A stretch of 32,617 nt of DNA, from the NCBI GenBank assembly GCA_030649945.1, contig JAUSFE010000110.1, forward strand, positions 1 to 32,617, written 5' to 3'. Below, one piece after another: positions 15,616 to 22,252 of the stretch (the stretch's first letter is position 1; every line of letters begins with the position of its first letter). The notes beneath the pieces are model-generated. The model saw only the letters and a program-made list of their open reading frames with translations. It was not told where the DNA came from and searched no databases. This stretch comes from Dehalococcoidia bacterium. GTDB taxonomy: Bacteria; Chloroflexota; Dehalococcoidia; SM23-28-2; RBG-16-64-32. The position numbers were made by a program, and so were the translations under genes.

Positions 15616-15990
15616 ATGGCACTGGGCAAGAAAATCAGAGAGCTGCGCGACGAGCTGGGGATGAGCCAGGCGCAGCTTTCCACGCACGCCGAGCTGAGCC
15701 AGGGCTACCTCTCTCAGCTCGAAAACGACGAAGTGCGGAACCCCAGCGCGGCGGTTATCTTCCGCCTGGCGCAGTCTCTGCACGTGGACCCGCGGGTGCT
15801 CATGCACGCCGCCGGCTATGGGGAAGCGGCAAACGGCGCCGCCGGCGGAGAGTTCGAGGTGGCGGTGGACCCAGAGTTGCTGCGCTTCCTGGCGCGCATT
15901 CCCCGCGGCCACCAGACAGCCCTCCTGCGCATCCTGCAGGGCATGGCCGGCCGCAGCAAGCCCGTGGCTCGCGCGGCGAGCGGGGGATAG
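15616..15990 (+). CDS. XRE-family regulator, copy 1
   Basis: A 124-residue DNA-binding protein. Residues 5-63 form the lambda-Cro/HTH_3 domain (IRELRDELGMSQAQLSTHAELSQGYLSQLEN...NPSAAVIFRLAQSLHVDP). The tail has the motif DPELLRFLARIPRGHQTALLRIL, which recurs in the next two genes. It follows tadC by 14 bases and is probably cotranscribed, so it may be a feedback regulator of the pilus operon. A long glycine/alanine linker separates the HTH from the tail. The target site is unknown. Confidence 0.88.
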   Translation: MALGKKIRELRDELGMSQAQLSTHAELSQGYLSQLENDEVRNPSAAVIFRLAQSLHVDPRVLMHAAGYGEAANGAAGGEFEVAVDPELLRFLARIPRGHQTALLRILQGMAGRSKPVARAASGG

Positions 15991-16016
15991 GCGCCGGCAG
16001 GCGCCAGGCGGCAGTG

Positions 16017-16097
16017 ATGTCCCGCGTGCTGAACGAGACCAAAGGCACGGTCATCGCCGAGCGCGTACTGCTGCTGGAGGACTCGCCGTACAACTGA
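16017..16097 (+). pseudogene. Truncated DUF192-like N-terminus
   Basis: A 26-codon ORF, MSRVLNETKGTVIAERVLLL and six more residues, then TGA. The pattern (V)NETKGTVIAERV is the typical beginning of DUF192 proteins, small (about 110-130 residue) secreted or membrane-associated proteins, but the rest of the domain is absent. It probably marks a deleted gene between the two XRE genes. The match is short, so confidence is limited. Confidence 0.4.
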
Positions 16098-16139
16098 GAC
16101 GAACGAACCAACGGCTGGGAGCGCCGCAGGCCTCGGTTA

Positions 16140-16168
16140 TTGACAAGCAGGGGCCAACAATCGACAAT
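16140..16168 (+). promoter_or_regulatory. Sigma-A type promoter of the second XRE gene
   Basis: TTGACA (16140-16145, a perfect -35), a 17-nt spacer, GACAAT (16163-16168, four of six). It lies about 32 bases before the ATG at 16200 with a strong AGGAGGGGG ribosome site in between. It differs in type from the GTAAC/CGTC elements of the pilus genes, so this regulator may be made independently of the ECF sigma factor. Confidence 0.6.
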
Positions 16169-16199
16169 CTTGGCGGCTCTCAGGAGGGGGCAGGCAGAC

Positions 16200-16664
16200 A
16201 TGAACCTTGGTGACAGGATAAGGCAACTCCGCGAGCAGTTCAGCCTCACGCAGGGGCAACTGGCCGGCAGCTCTTCGGTGAGCCAGGGGTATCTCTCCCA
16301 GCTGGAAAACGGCGAAGTCAAGAACCCCTCAGCCGCCGTCCTGCTGCGCGTGGCCCAGGCCATGCACGTGGACCCGGATGAGCTCTTCGACGCCGCCGGC
16401 TATCCCACCGTCCGCGCCCTGCGCCAGATCTACGAGGGGTACGAGTCTACCATTGACAGCAACCTCCTGCGCTACCTGGCGCAGTTGCCGCGCGAGAAGC
16501 AGCGCCGCCTGCTCTTCCTGCTGGAGGGCATCGAGAAGGTGCTTGTGGACGCGGACGAGGGCGGCGAGGCCCCGGCCTGGCGCCACCACGGGCACGCCGG
16601 CGAAGGCCGCGCCGCCGCCGCCCACTCCGGGCGGCAGGCGCAACTGACCAAGCTGCCGGGTTAG
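16200..16664 (+). CDS. XRE-family regulator, copy 2
   Basis: A 154-residue relative of the 15616-15990 protein. The HTH_3 domain covers residues 5-65 (IRQLREQFSLTQGQLAGSSSVSQGYLSQLEN...NPSAAVLLRVAQAMHVDPDELFDAAGY). It is followed by the shared tail DSNLLRYLAQLPREKQRRLLFLLEGIEKVL and a histidine-rich C-terminus (WRHHGHAGEG). ATG 16200 has the ribosome site AGGAGGGGG and its own promoter. The recognition helix region SVSQGYLSQLE is nearly identical in both proteins (SQGYLSQLEN), so they probably bind the same or overlapping operators. Confidence 0.9.
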   Translation: MNLGDRIRQLREQFSLTQGQLAGSSSVSQGYLSQLENGEVKNPSAAVLLRVAQAMHVDPDELFDAAGYPTVRALRQIYEGYESTIDSNLLRYLAQLPREKQRRLLFLLEGIEKVLVDADEGGEAPAWRHHGHAGEGRAAAAHSGRQAQLTKLPG

Positions 16665-16667
16665 CGC

Positions 16668-16847
16668 ATGCCGGACTTCCCCGAGAACCGCCTGGCCCTG
16701 GCCGAGAAGATTGACCCGGAGCTGTTGCAGATGCTGGCCCGCATGTCGCGCAGGCAGCAGCGCCAGATCCTCCTGCTCCTCATGGTGGTGGAGAACCTGC
16801 TGTTCGAGATGATGCGGGAGCGCCGGGCGCGAGAAGACCTCGAATAG
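16668..16847 (+). CDS. Small HTH-less relative of the XRE C-terminal region
   Basis: A 59-residue protein (MPDFPENRLALAEK...). Residues 14-45 (KIDPELLQMLARMSRRQQRQ followed by ILLLLMVVENLL) align with the tails of the two upstream XRE proteins but no HTH is present. It begins 3 bases after the second XRE stop and is surely cotranscribed. By analogy with small HTH-less partners that control regulators through their oligomerisation segment, it could form heteromers with one or both XRE proteins; this is inference. The leucine-rich helix VVENLLFEMMRERR would suit that. Confidence 0.6.
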   Translation: MPDFPENRLALAEKIDPELLQMLARMSRRQQRQILLLLMVVENLLFEMMRERRAREDLE

Positions 16848-16878
16848 CCTGACGCCGCACCCCTCTGAAGGCACGCGC

Positions 16879-16919
16879 GCAATAAGAGAGAGGGCTCGCC
16901 GAGCCCTCTCTCTTATTGC
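16879..16919. terminator. Bidirectional terminator between the pilus locus and the anti-sigma gene
   Basis: A perfect 20-bp inverted repeat (16879-16898 and 16900-16919) with AATAAGAGAGAGGGCTC on one side. The A/T-rich outer ends provide a U-rich tract in either direction. It lies between the convergent pilus/XRE operon and the anti-sigma gene. Confidence 0.85.
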
Positions 16920-16939
16920 AGCAGGAGGATCGATGGCGT

Positions 16940-18229
16940 TTACTGGGCCGGCGCGAACATGGCGCTGCCGATCGCTGCCAGGGCCGCCGCATCGCCGCCG
17001 TCTCCGCTCAGGCGGATGATCGTGCGCAGGCCGGCGCGGTCGAACACCAGATTGCGGGAACCCTGGTCGCTCCAGAAGACGCGCCCGTCCGCCGCCGCCC
17101 AGGCGCCCTCGAAGTAGGTCGCCGGGGTGCCGTCGGCCAGCACTACCGCGGTGGCGGCGCCGGGAAACGCCGCGAGGTCGTCGCCGCCCGCCGCTTCCTG
17201 GTAGACGGATAGAGTAGAGCCGTCAGCCCCGCCGTAACCCAGGAGGAACACGCCGCCCTGCCGCGCCGTGAGCGCCTGCGGGTAGAAGCGCGAGGCGTTG
17301 AGAGTGAAGCCGCCGGGCAGGCTATCCGGCGCCTGCAACGGCAATCCTATGAGCGCCGACGCGCTCGTGGCGCTCATCTCCTCGCCCTGGACCAGGGCGC
17401 CTTCGCCTGCAGCGCCCGGGCCGGAGCCCGTCTCCGTCAGCCCCACGAAGCGGCCAATCGAGTCGGCGAAGCGCACGGCGGGATGGCCGGCCAGGCCCGT
17501 AGCGGGTATGGGCCCCACGGCGGCAACCAGCAGGACCACGCCCGCGGCCGCGGTGGCAAGACCCGGCCATGGGGTCCTGCCCGCGGCGCCGCCTTCCTCC
17601 GTCCCGCTGCGTCCCGGGTTGATCGTGCGGCGGACTCGCGTCCAGAAGCCTTCCCGGGCGCCCGCTGTCGCCGCGGCGGCAGCCGGCGGTTGCCTGTGCG
17701 CATGCTGCAGGAGCGCTTCCAGTTCGGCGTCCCCTGCGCCGCCCAGCGCCGGCGCTGGGCGTATGGGCGGCGGCGCGGCGCTCTCCGGGCGGCCGGATTG
17801 GATCCTGGACTGGACCAGTTGCCAGACGTTGTCCTGGTGGGCAGCGGCCTGGGAGAGCATCTGTTCAGACATCTGTTTGCGCAGGCGCAGGATGTCCCGC
17901 AGGCCGCGGGCCTCCTGGTCCTCGTCCGCGGGCTCCGCAGCCGCAGCGAACGAGCCGGCGTCCGCAGCGGGACGATGGCGGGCCGCAGCGGCGTCCATGC
18001 GGTGCTGCCGCGCCTGCAGGCGGTCCAGGACCTGACGCCAGACGGCGCCTTCCAGGTGCAGGCCGGCGTGCGCCGCCGCGCGCCCGGCGCCCAGCCTGTT
18101 CCTGGCCACGCGCATCAGCGCCTCCAGTTCCTCGCGGTCCAGGCCATCGGGCGGCTGTGGGTGCGAGCTGCCCTGGAGCAAGTCGTCAACGGCGCGGGCC
18201 AGCCAATCGGCCCGCTCCTCCTCGGTCAT
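16940..18229 (-). CDS. Membrane-bound anti-sigma factor of the adjacent ECF sigma
   Basis: A 429-residue single-pass membrane protein. Residues 1-80 form a charged helical domain (EEERADWLARAVDDLLQG, EELEALMRVARNRL) expected to bind the sigma factor; there is no HxxxCxxC zinc motif. A low-complexity Ala/Pro/Gln linker follows, then one transmembrane segment (about 220-245). The extracytoplasmic domain (about 300-429; LPGGFTLNASRFYPQ, GGVFLLGYGGADGSTLSVYQE, RNLVFDRAGLRTIIRLSG) resembles DUF4367-like sensor domains. The start overlaps the sigma stop (ATGA), the classic sigma/anti-sigma arrangement. The signal sensed is unknown. Confidence 0.82.
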   Translation of the reverse strand: MTEEERADWLARAVDDLLQGSSHPQPPDGLDREELEALMRVARNRLGAGRAAAHAGLHLEGAVWRQVLDRLQARQHRMDAAAARHRPAADAGSFAAAAEPADEDQEARGLRDILRLRKQMSEQMLSQAAAHQDNVWQLVQSRIQSGRPESAAPPPIRPAPALGGAGDAELEALLQHAHRQPPAAAAATAGAREGFWTRVRRTINPGRSGTEEGGAAGRTPWPGLATAAAGVVLLVAAVGPIPATGLAGHPAVRFADSIGRFVGLTETGSGPGAAGEGALVQGEEMSATSASALIGLPLQAPDSLPGGFTLNASRFYPQALTARQGGVFLLGYGGADGSTLSVYQEAAGGDDLAAFPGAATAVVLADGTPATYFEGAWAAADGRVFWSDQGSRNLVFDRAGLRTIIRLSGDGGDAAALAAIGSAMFAPAQ

Positions 18230-18861
18230 GCCCGGGCGCCCCCCATCACCTGCAGGCGCTCGCGCAGCTTGCGCAGGGCGCGGAAGATCGTCACGCGGAC
18301 GTTGACCTCGCTCGTGCTCAGCACGCTCGCTATCTCGCGGTTGGTCAGCTCCGCATCGAACTTCAGAGCGATGATCTCTTGCTCGCGGCGCGGCAACAGG
18401 CGCACCTGCGCGGTCAGAGACGCCAGGCGCTCCTTGTGCAGGACCGCCTCCTCCGGGCCGCGCGTCTGGTTATGCATCTCGTTCTCCCAGGCGGCTTCCT
18501 GCGCGGCCTTGGCCGCCGGCTTCTCCTTCCGCCAGTGCGAGGAGACCTCGTTACGGGCGATCGTGAAGAGCCAGGAGCCGAAGGAGTCAGGCGAGCGCAG
18601 GGACTTCTTCTTGACGAACGCCTTCTCGAAGACGTCCGAGACGATGTCCAGCGACACTTCCTTGTCCTGCACCCGTCCGTAGACGTAGGCGAAGACCTTC
18701 GGGAAGTACTGGTGGTAAAGGTCCGTGAACTCTGTGGGCTGCTCTGCCGTCTGCGGCTGGCTGCGCCGCTCCGGCGTGACGGTGGCTCTGGCAGAGACCC
18801 TGGCGGGGGCGCCGACCCGTCGCTTGGGGAGGTCAGCTACGGCGATGTGAATAACGGACAT
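18226..18861 (-). CDS. ECF-type RNA polymerase sigma factor
   Basis: A 211-residue ECF sigma factor. Region 2 covers about residues 45-111 (FTDLYHQYFPKVFAYVYGRV...DIVSDVFEKAF...FGSWLFTIARNEVSSHWRK). Region 4 covers about 150-203 (LLPRREQEIIALKFDAELTNREIASVLSTSEVNVRVTIFRALRKL). The first 44 residues are a basic, disordered extension. ATG 18861 is chosen because GAGGA precedes it and because the predicted transcription start from 18946-18973 lies downstream of the alternative TTG at 18945. It converges on the pilus operon, and its promoter pattern recurs in front of the pilus genes, so it probably controls them and itself. Confidence 0.9.
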   Translation of the reverse strand: MSVIHIAVADLPKRRVGAPARVSARATVTPERRSQPQTAEQPTEFTDLYHQYFPKVFAYVYGRVQDKEVSLDIVSDVFEKAFVKKKSLRSPDSFGSWLFTIARNEVSSHWRKEKPAAKAAQEAAWENEMHNQTRGPEEAVLHKERLASLTAQVRLLPRREQEIIALKFDAELTNREIASVLSTSEVNVRVTIFRALRKLRERLQVMGGARA

Positions 18862-18945
18862 GCTGTAATCCTCACTGTGCGCCGCATCCAACGGGTTGCG
18901 GTCTAGAGTTTCGGCTGGCGGCCGGCTGGCCTTGTGGATGAACAA

Positions 18946-18973
18946 TAGACGCCCCGGCTACTACCCTGTTACA
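18946..18973 (-). promoter_or_regulatory. Autoregulatory ECF promoter of the sigma gene
   Basis: On the minus strand TGTAAC (18973-18968), 16 nt, CGTCTA (18951-18946), giving a leader of about 80 nt. CGTC is a common -10 core for ECF sigma factors. The remaining intergenic DNA up to 19150 shows no gene. Confidence 0.7.
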
Positions 18974-19150
18974 TCGCTTTCGTTTTACCCGGCGCCCGGA
19001 GGTTTATCGGCTGGCTACTTCCGTAATAGGAGTTCCGGACACTCAGGTATATCTTCGGCCATTCCAAGTATTGCACCCGGGTGGTTCAGGCCCGGTTAAG
19101 GGCGGGCGGGGGGACGGTGAACTGAGGGTGAATATCGAGAGCGAACGGGC

Positions 19151-19442
19151 CTACAGGCGGTACGCCTCGTCCAGGAGCTCCACGGCGTGGGCCACGCGCA
19201 CGCGCAGCCCATGCCGGCGCGCGCCCGCCTCCAACTGCGACATGCACCCGGGGTTGGCCGTGGCGATCACGGCCGCGCCCGTCGCCGCGATCGCGCGCAT
19301 CTTCTCGTCCAGCAGGTGCCGAGACATCTGAGGCTGGGTCAGCGAGTAAACACCGGCGCTGCCGCAGCAGCGGTCCGCGTGGGGCATTTCCAGGAGCCGC
19401 AGGCCGGGGATAGCCGCCAGGATCAGGCGTGGGGCGCCGGCG
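19151..19442 (-). pseudogene. 5'-less duplicate of the glcF 3' end
   Basis: Positions 19157-19442 match 20975-21260, the 3' part of glcF, without a gap over 286 bases and with about 18 mismatches by eye (roughly 94% identity). The 58 bases at the 5' side (19385-19442) are identical. The reading frame is open for the last 78 residues (MPHADRCCGSAGVYSLTQPQ... to LLDEAYRL), keeping the CCG motif, but the iron-sulfur half of GlcF is missing and there is no start signal. It is fused at its 5' side to a fragment of an unrelated hydrolase gene in another frame. Confidence 0.9.
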
Positions 19443-19560
19443 GCCCGCCTTCGAGGCGGTGCGGGTCCACGTAGACGACCGTATCGCCGCTCTGGATGCG
19501 GAAGGCGCTCTGGAGGCAGCGCTGGAACTCAACGTTGCCGATGGTCGTGGTTGCACCCAT
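19423..19560 (-). pseudogene. Truncated metallo-hydrolase (MBL-fold) N-terminus
   Basis: ATG 19560 has a strong GGAGG site 11 bases after the cyclase stop. The product MGATTTIGNVEFQRCLQSAF, RIQSGDTVVYVDPHRLEGGPP resembles the first two strands of small MBL-fold hydrolases (SAFRI...VVYVDP). It stops after 45 residues, before the metal-binding HxHxDH motif, because the glcF fragment begins at about 19442. The full protein would be about 200-250 residues, so this is a broken gene whose expression signals survive. Confidence 0.65.
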
Positions 19561-19571
19561 TACGAGCCTCC

Positions 19572-20906
19572 TCAGGCCGATGAGCCGGTGTCTCTCTTGA
19601 CTGCGAAAAGACGCCATTCATCGGGAACGCCCTTCAGGGTGTGGCTCCCGCAGTCTTCGAACTGCAGCCCGGATCCGGCGACCAGGTCCTTCACCGTGCT
19701 GGAGACCAACACCTGCCCGGCGCCAGCCATGGCGGCCACGCGGGCGCCGATGGTCACTGCGATGCCGCCCACATCGTCGCCCATCATCTCGCATTCACCG
19801 GTATGCAGCCCAGCCCTCGTCTCGATCCCGATCTGGCGACCCGCGTCGCTGACTGCGCAGGCACAGCGGATGCCGCGAGCGGGCCCGTCGAAGGTGGCCA
19901 GGAGACCGTCGCCCATGGTCTTGACCTCGCGGCCGCGAAAGCGAACCAGCTCTTTGCGGGTCAACGCGTAGTAGCTGTCCAGCAGGTCTCGCCAGCGGCG
20001 ATCCCCCAGCTCGGCTGCCCGTCGGGTGGAGCCCACGATGTCCGTGAACAGGACGGTGGCCAGCACCCGATCGGGCTCCGGCCCCGGCCGGACACCGGTG
20101 AGGAACTCCTCGATCTCGCCAAGGATGGCGTCCTGATCGCCGCTCCATGGCGCGTGGTCGTCGCCGGGCAGTTCCACGTACTTGGCCCCGGAGATGTGCT
20201 CGGCCATGTACCGGCCCTGCTCCACGGATACAGCCCGGTCTCCCGCCCGGTGGAGGACCAGCGTGGGGACGCGGATGGCGGGCAGAACGTGCTTGACGTC
20301 GATCTCCATGTTCATGCGGAGGAGAGCAACCGCTGCGCCAGGGCTCAACGCCAGCCGCTCAAAGCGAGCCCACCACTGCCGACAGGACTCATCGCCGGCC
20401 ATGCTGGGGGCGAACAAACCGATACCGAGCCCCTGGCCCCAGTTCCGCTCCATAGCATCCAGAAAGGGCTGCACCTGTTCGGGGCTGGGTGGAAGCGCGA
20501 AGAACGCCGCTAACGCTCCGCACATCACGAGGGCCGTGGTCCGCTCCGGGTAGGTGGCGGCGAAGAGGGTGCTCATGGGGCCACCCTCAGAGACGCCCAA
20601 CAGCGCCGCCCGCTCTGCCCCGACGGCGTCCATGACCGCGCGGACGTCGTCCATCCGCTGTTCCAGAGTCGGGAGTTCCGTCACCGATACGCGGTCGGAG
20701 AGGCCCGTTCCCCGCTTGTCGAATAGGATGAGGCGGGAGAACGAGGCGAGGCGGCGCAGGAAGCGGGCGAGGGAGGGATCCTCCCAGAAGTACTCCACGT
20801 GCGAAGCGAAACCGTGGACGACTACCAAGTCGAGGGGGCCGTCGCCTACCACCTGGTAGGCTATGTTGACGTCGCCGCTCTTTGCGTACTTAGTTTCGGG
20901 CTGCAT
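19572..20906 (-). CDS. Alpha/beta hydrolase-class III adenylate/guanylate cyclase fusion
   Basis: A 444-residue cytoplasmic two-domain protein. Residues about 10-270 are an alpha/beta hydrolase: oxyanion region VVVHGFASH, nucleophile elbow GVSEGG (S106), acid region HRAGDRAVS (D223) and histidine DDHAPW (H251). Residues 280-440 are a class III nucleotide cyclase: metal aspartates in LFTDIVGSTR (D289) and KTMGDGLLATFDGP (D333), then the RAGLHTGECE and GGIAVTIGARVAAMAGAGQVLVS segments. The hydrolase domain presumably senses or processes a small ligand and tunes cNMP synthesis. ATG 20906 is the start; long open frames upstream on this strand are out-of-frame glcF sequence. It lies 47 bases behind glcF and looks like an insertion. 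Confidence 0.88.
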   Translation of the reverse strand: MQPETKYAKSGDVNIAYQVVGDGPLDLVVVHGFASHVEYFWEDPSLARFLRRLASFSRLILFDKRGTGLSDRVSVTELPTLEQRMDDVRAVMDAVGAERAALLGVSEGGPMSTLFAATYPERTTALVMCGALAAFFALPPSPEQVQPFLDAMERNWGQGLGIGLFAPSMAGDESCRQWWARFERLALSPGAAVALLRMNMEIDVKHVLPAIRVPTLVLHRAGDRAVSVEQGRYMAEHISGAKYVELPGDDHAPWSGDQDAILGEIEEFLTGVRPGPEPDRVLATVLFTDIVGSTRRAAELGDRRWRDLLDSYYALTRKELVRFRGREVKTMGDGLLATFDGPARGIRCACAVSDAGRQIGIETRAGLHTGECEMMGDDVGGIAVTIGARVAAMAGAGQVLVSSTVKDLVAGSGLQFEDCGSHTLKGVPDEWRLFAVKRDTGSSA

Positions 20907-20953
20907 AGGCGCTCTATCCCGCTGGGCTGAACCCAAGGGCCCTTCGCGGGAAA

Positions 20954-22252
20954 TTATACTCCCGCGCCCGAATCGCGGTACGCCTCGTCCAGCAGCTCCA
21001 CGGCGTGCGCCACGCGCACCCGCAGCCCGTGCCGGCGCGCGCCCGCCTCCAGCTGCGACATGCACCCCGGGTTGGCCGTTGCGATGACGGCTGCGCCCGT
21101 CGCCGCGATCTCGCGCATCTTCTCGTCCAGCAGGCGCAGAGACATCTGCGGCTGGGTCAGCGAGTAAACGCCCGCGCTGCCGCAGCAACGGTCCGCGTGC
21201 GCCATTTCCAGGAGCCGCAGGCCGGGGATAGCCGCCAGGATCAGGCGTGGGGCGCCGGCGATGCCCTGGGCGTGCGCCAGGTGGCAGGAGTCCTGGTAGG
21301 TGACCGTCAGTTCGGGCCCCGAAGCGGGCGGCGCGAAGGGCAGGTCCGCCAGGAACTCGTGGACGTCCCGCACCGTTTCCGCCAGGCGCCGCGCCTTCTC
21401 CGCGTAGTCCGGCTCCTCCGCCAGCAGCGCGCCGTACTCCTTCATCGCCGCGCCGCAGCCGGCCGAGTTGACGACGACGGCGTCCGCTCCCGCGGCCAGG
21501 AACGCGTCCACGTTGCGCCGCGCCAGGGCTGCCGCCGTCTCCCTGTCGCCGTTGTGGGCGTGCAGCGCCCCGCAGCAGACCTGCTCCGCCGGCGCTGTCA
21601 CCTCGCAGCCGTTCAGGGCCAGGACGCGCGCGGTGGCCTCGTGCACGCGCCCGTAGGCCAGCGGCATGATGCAGCCGGTGAGCAGCGCCACGCGCCGCTG
21701 CACCGCGCCCTGGGGCCGGGCGATCACTCCCGTCCGCCGGAACGGGCGTCCGGCCACCGTGGGAGCGAAGAGGACGCGGTCGCGCAGCACGGGGATGCGC
21801 TCCGCTACGGCGCGCAGGCCGCAGGCGCGGTACAGGCGCAGGGCTGCGGCCACCAGAGCCAGCCGCCCCGGCCGCGCTATCACCTGGCGCAGGAAGAGAG
21901 CCCGCAACCGCCAGGAGAGTGGCGCCCGCCCGCCCGCCAGCACCTGCGCCCGCGCCGCCTCCATCACCCGGCCGTACGGGACGCCGGAAGGGCAGACCGC
22001 CTCGCAGTTTCGGCACTGCAGGCACTGGTCCAGGTGCCCAACGGCGTTCGCTGTCGGCTGCGCGACGCCTTCCGCTAGCGCTCTCATCAAGTACAGCCGC
22101 CCCCGGGGCGATTCGGTCTCCAGGCCCGTCGCCAGGTAGGTGGGGCAGTGCTGCAGACAGAGGCCGCAGCGCACGCAGCGCGAAAGGTCTGTCTCGCTGG
22201 GCGCGATCAGGCGCGCCCCGACGGGCGCCCGTATGGGCGGGGGCGTCGCCAC
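20954..22252 (-). CDS. glcF: Glycolate oxidase iron-sulfur subunit GlcF
   Basis: A 432-residue GlcF. The N-terminal ferredoxin-like part has two 4Fe-4S motifs, CVRCGLCLQHCP (C26, C29, C32, C36) and CLQCRNCEAVCP (C77, C80, C83, C87). Two CCG domains follow (VCCGALHAH and RCCGSAGVYS), as in heterodisulfide-reductase-like electron carriers. It passes electrons from the GlcD/GlcE flavin dehydrogenase to the quinone pool. The start is GTG 22252, overlapping the glcE stop (TAGTG). Its last 286 bases are duplicated at 19157-19442. Confidence 0.93.
   Translation of the reverse strand: MATPPPIRAPVGARLIAPSETDLSRCVRCGLCLQHCPTYLATGLETESPRGRLYLMRALAEGVAQPTANAVGHLDQCLQCRNCEAVCPSGVPYGRVMEAARAQVLAGGRAPLSWRLRALFLRQVIARPGRLALVAAALRLYRACGLRAVAERIPVLRDRVLFAPTVAGRPFRRTGVIARPQGAVQRRVALLTGCIMPLAYGRVHEATARVLALNGCEVTAPAEQVCCGALHAHNGDRETAAALARRNVDAFLAAGADAVVVNSAGCGAAMKEYGALLAEEPDYAEKARRLAETVRDVHEFLADLPFAPPASGPELTVTYQDSCHLAHAQGIAGAPRLILAAIPGLRLLEMAHADRCCGSAGVYSLTQPQMSLRLLDEKMREIAATGAAVIATANPGCMSQLEAGARRHGLRVRVAHAVELLDEAYRDSGAGV

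Noticed and set aside
18862..18945. Upstream TTG start for the sigma factor at 18945
   Set aside because: It lies at or before the predicted transcription start and has no ribosome site, whereas ATG 18861 has GAGGA.
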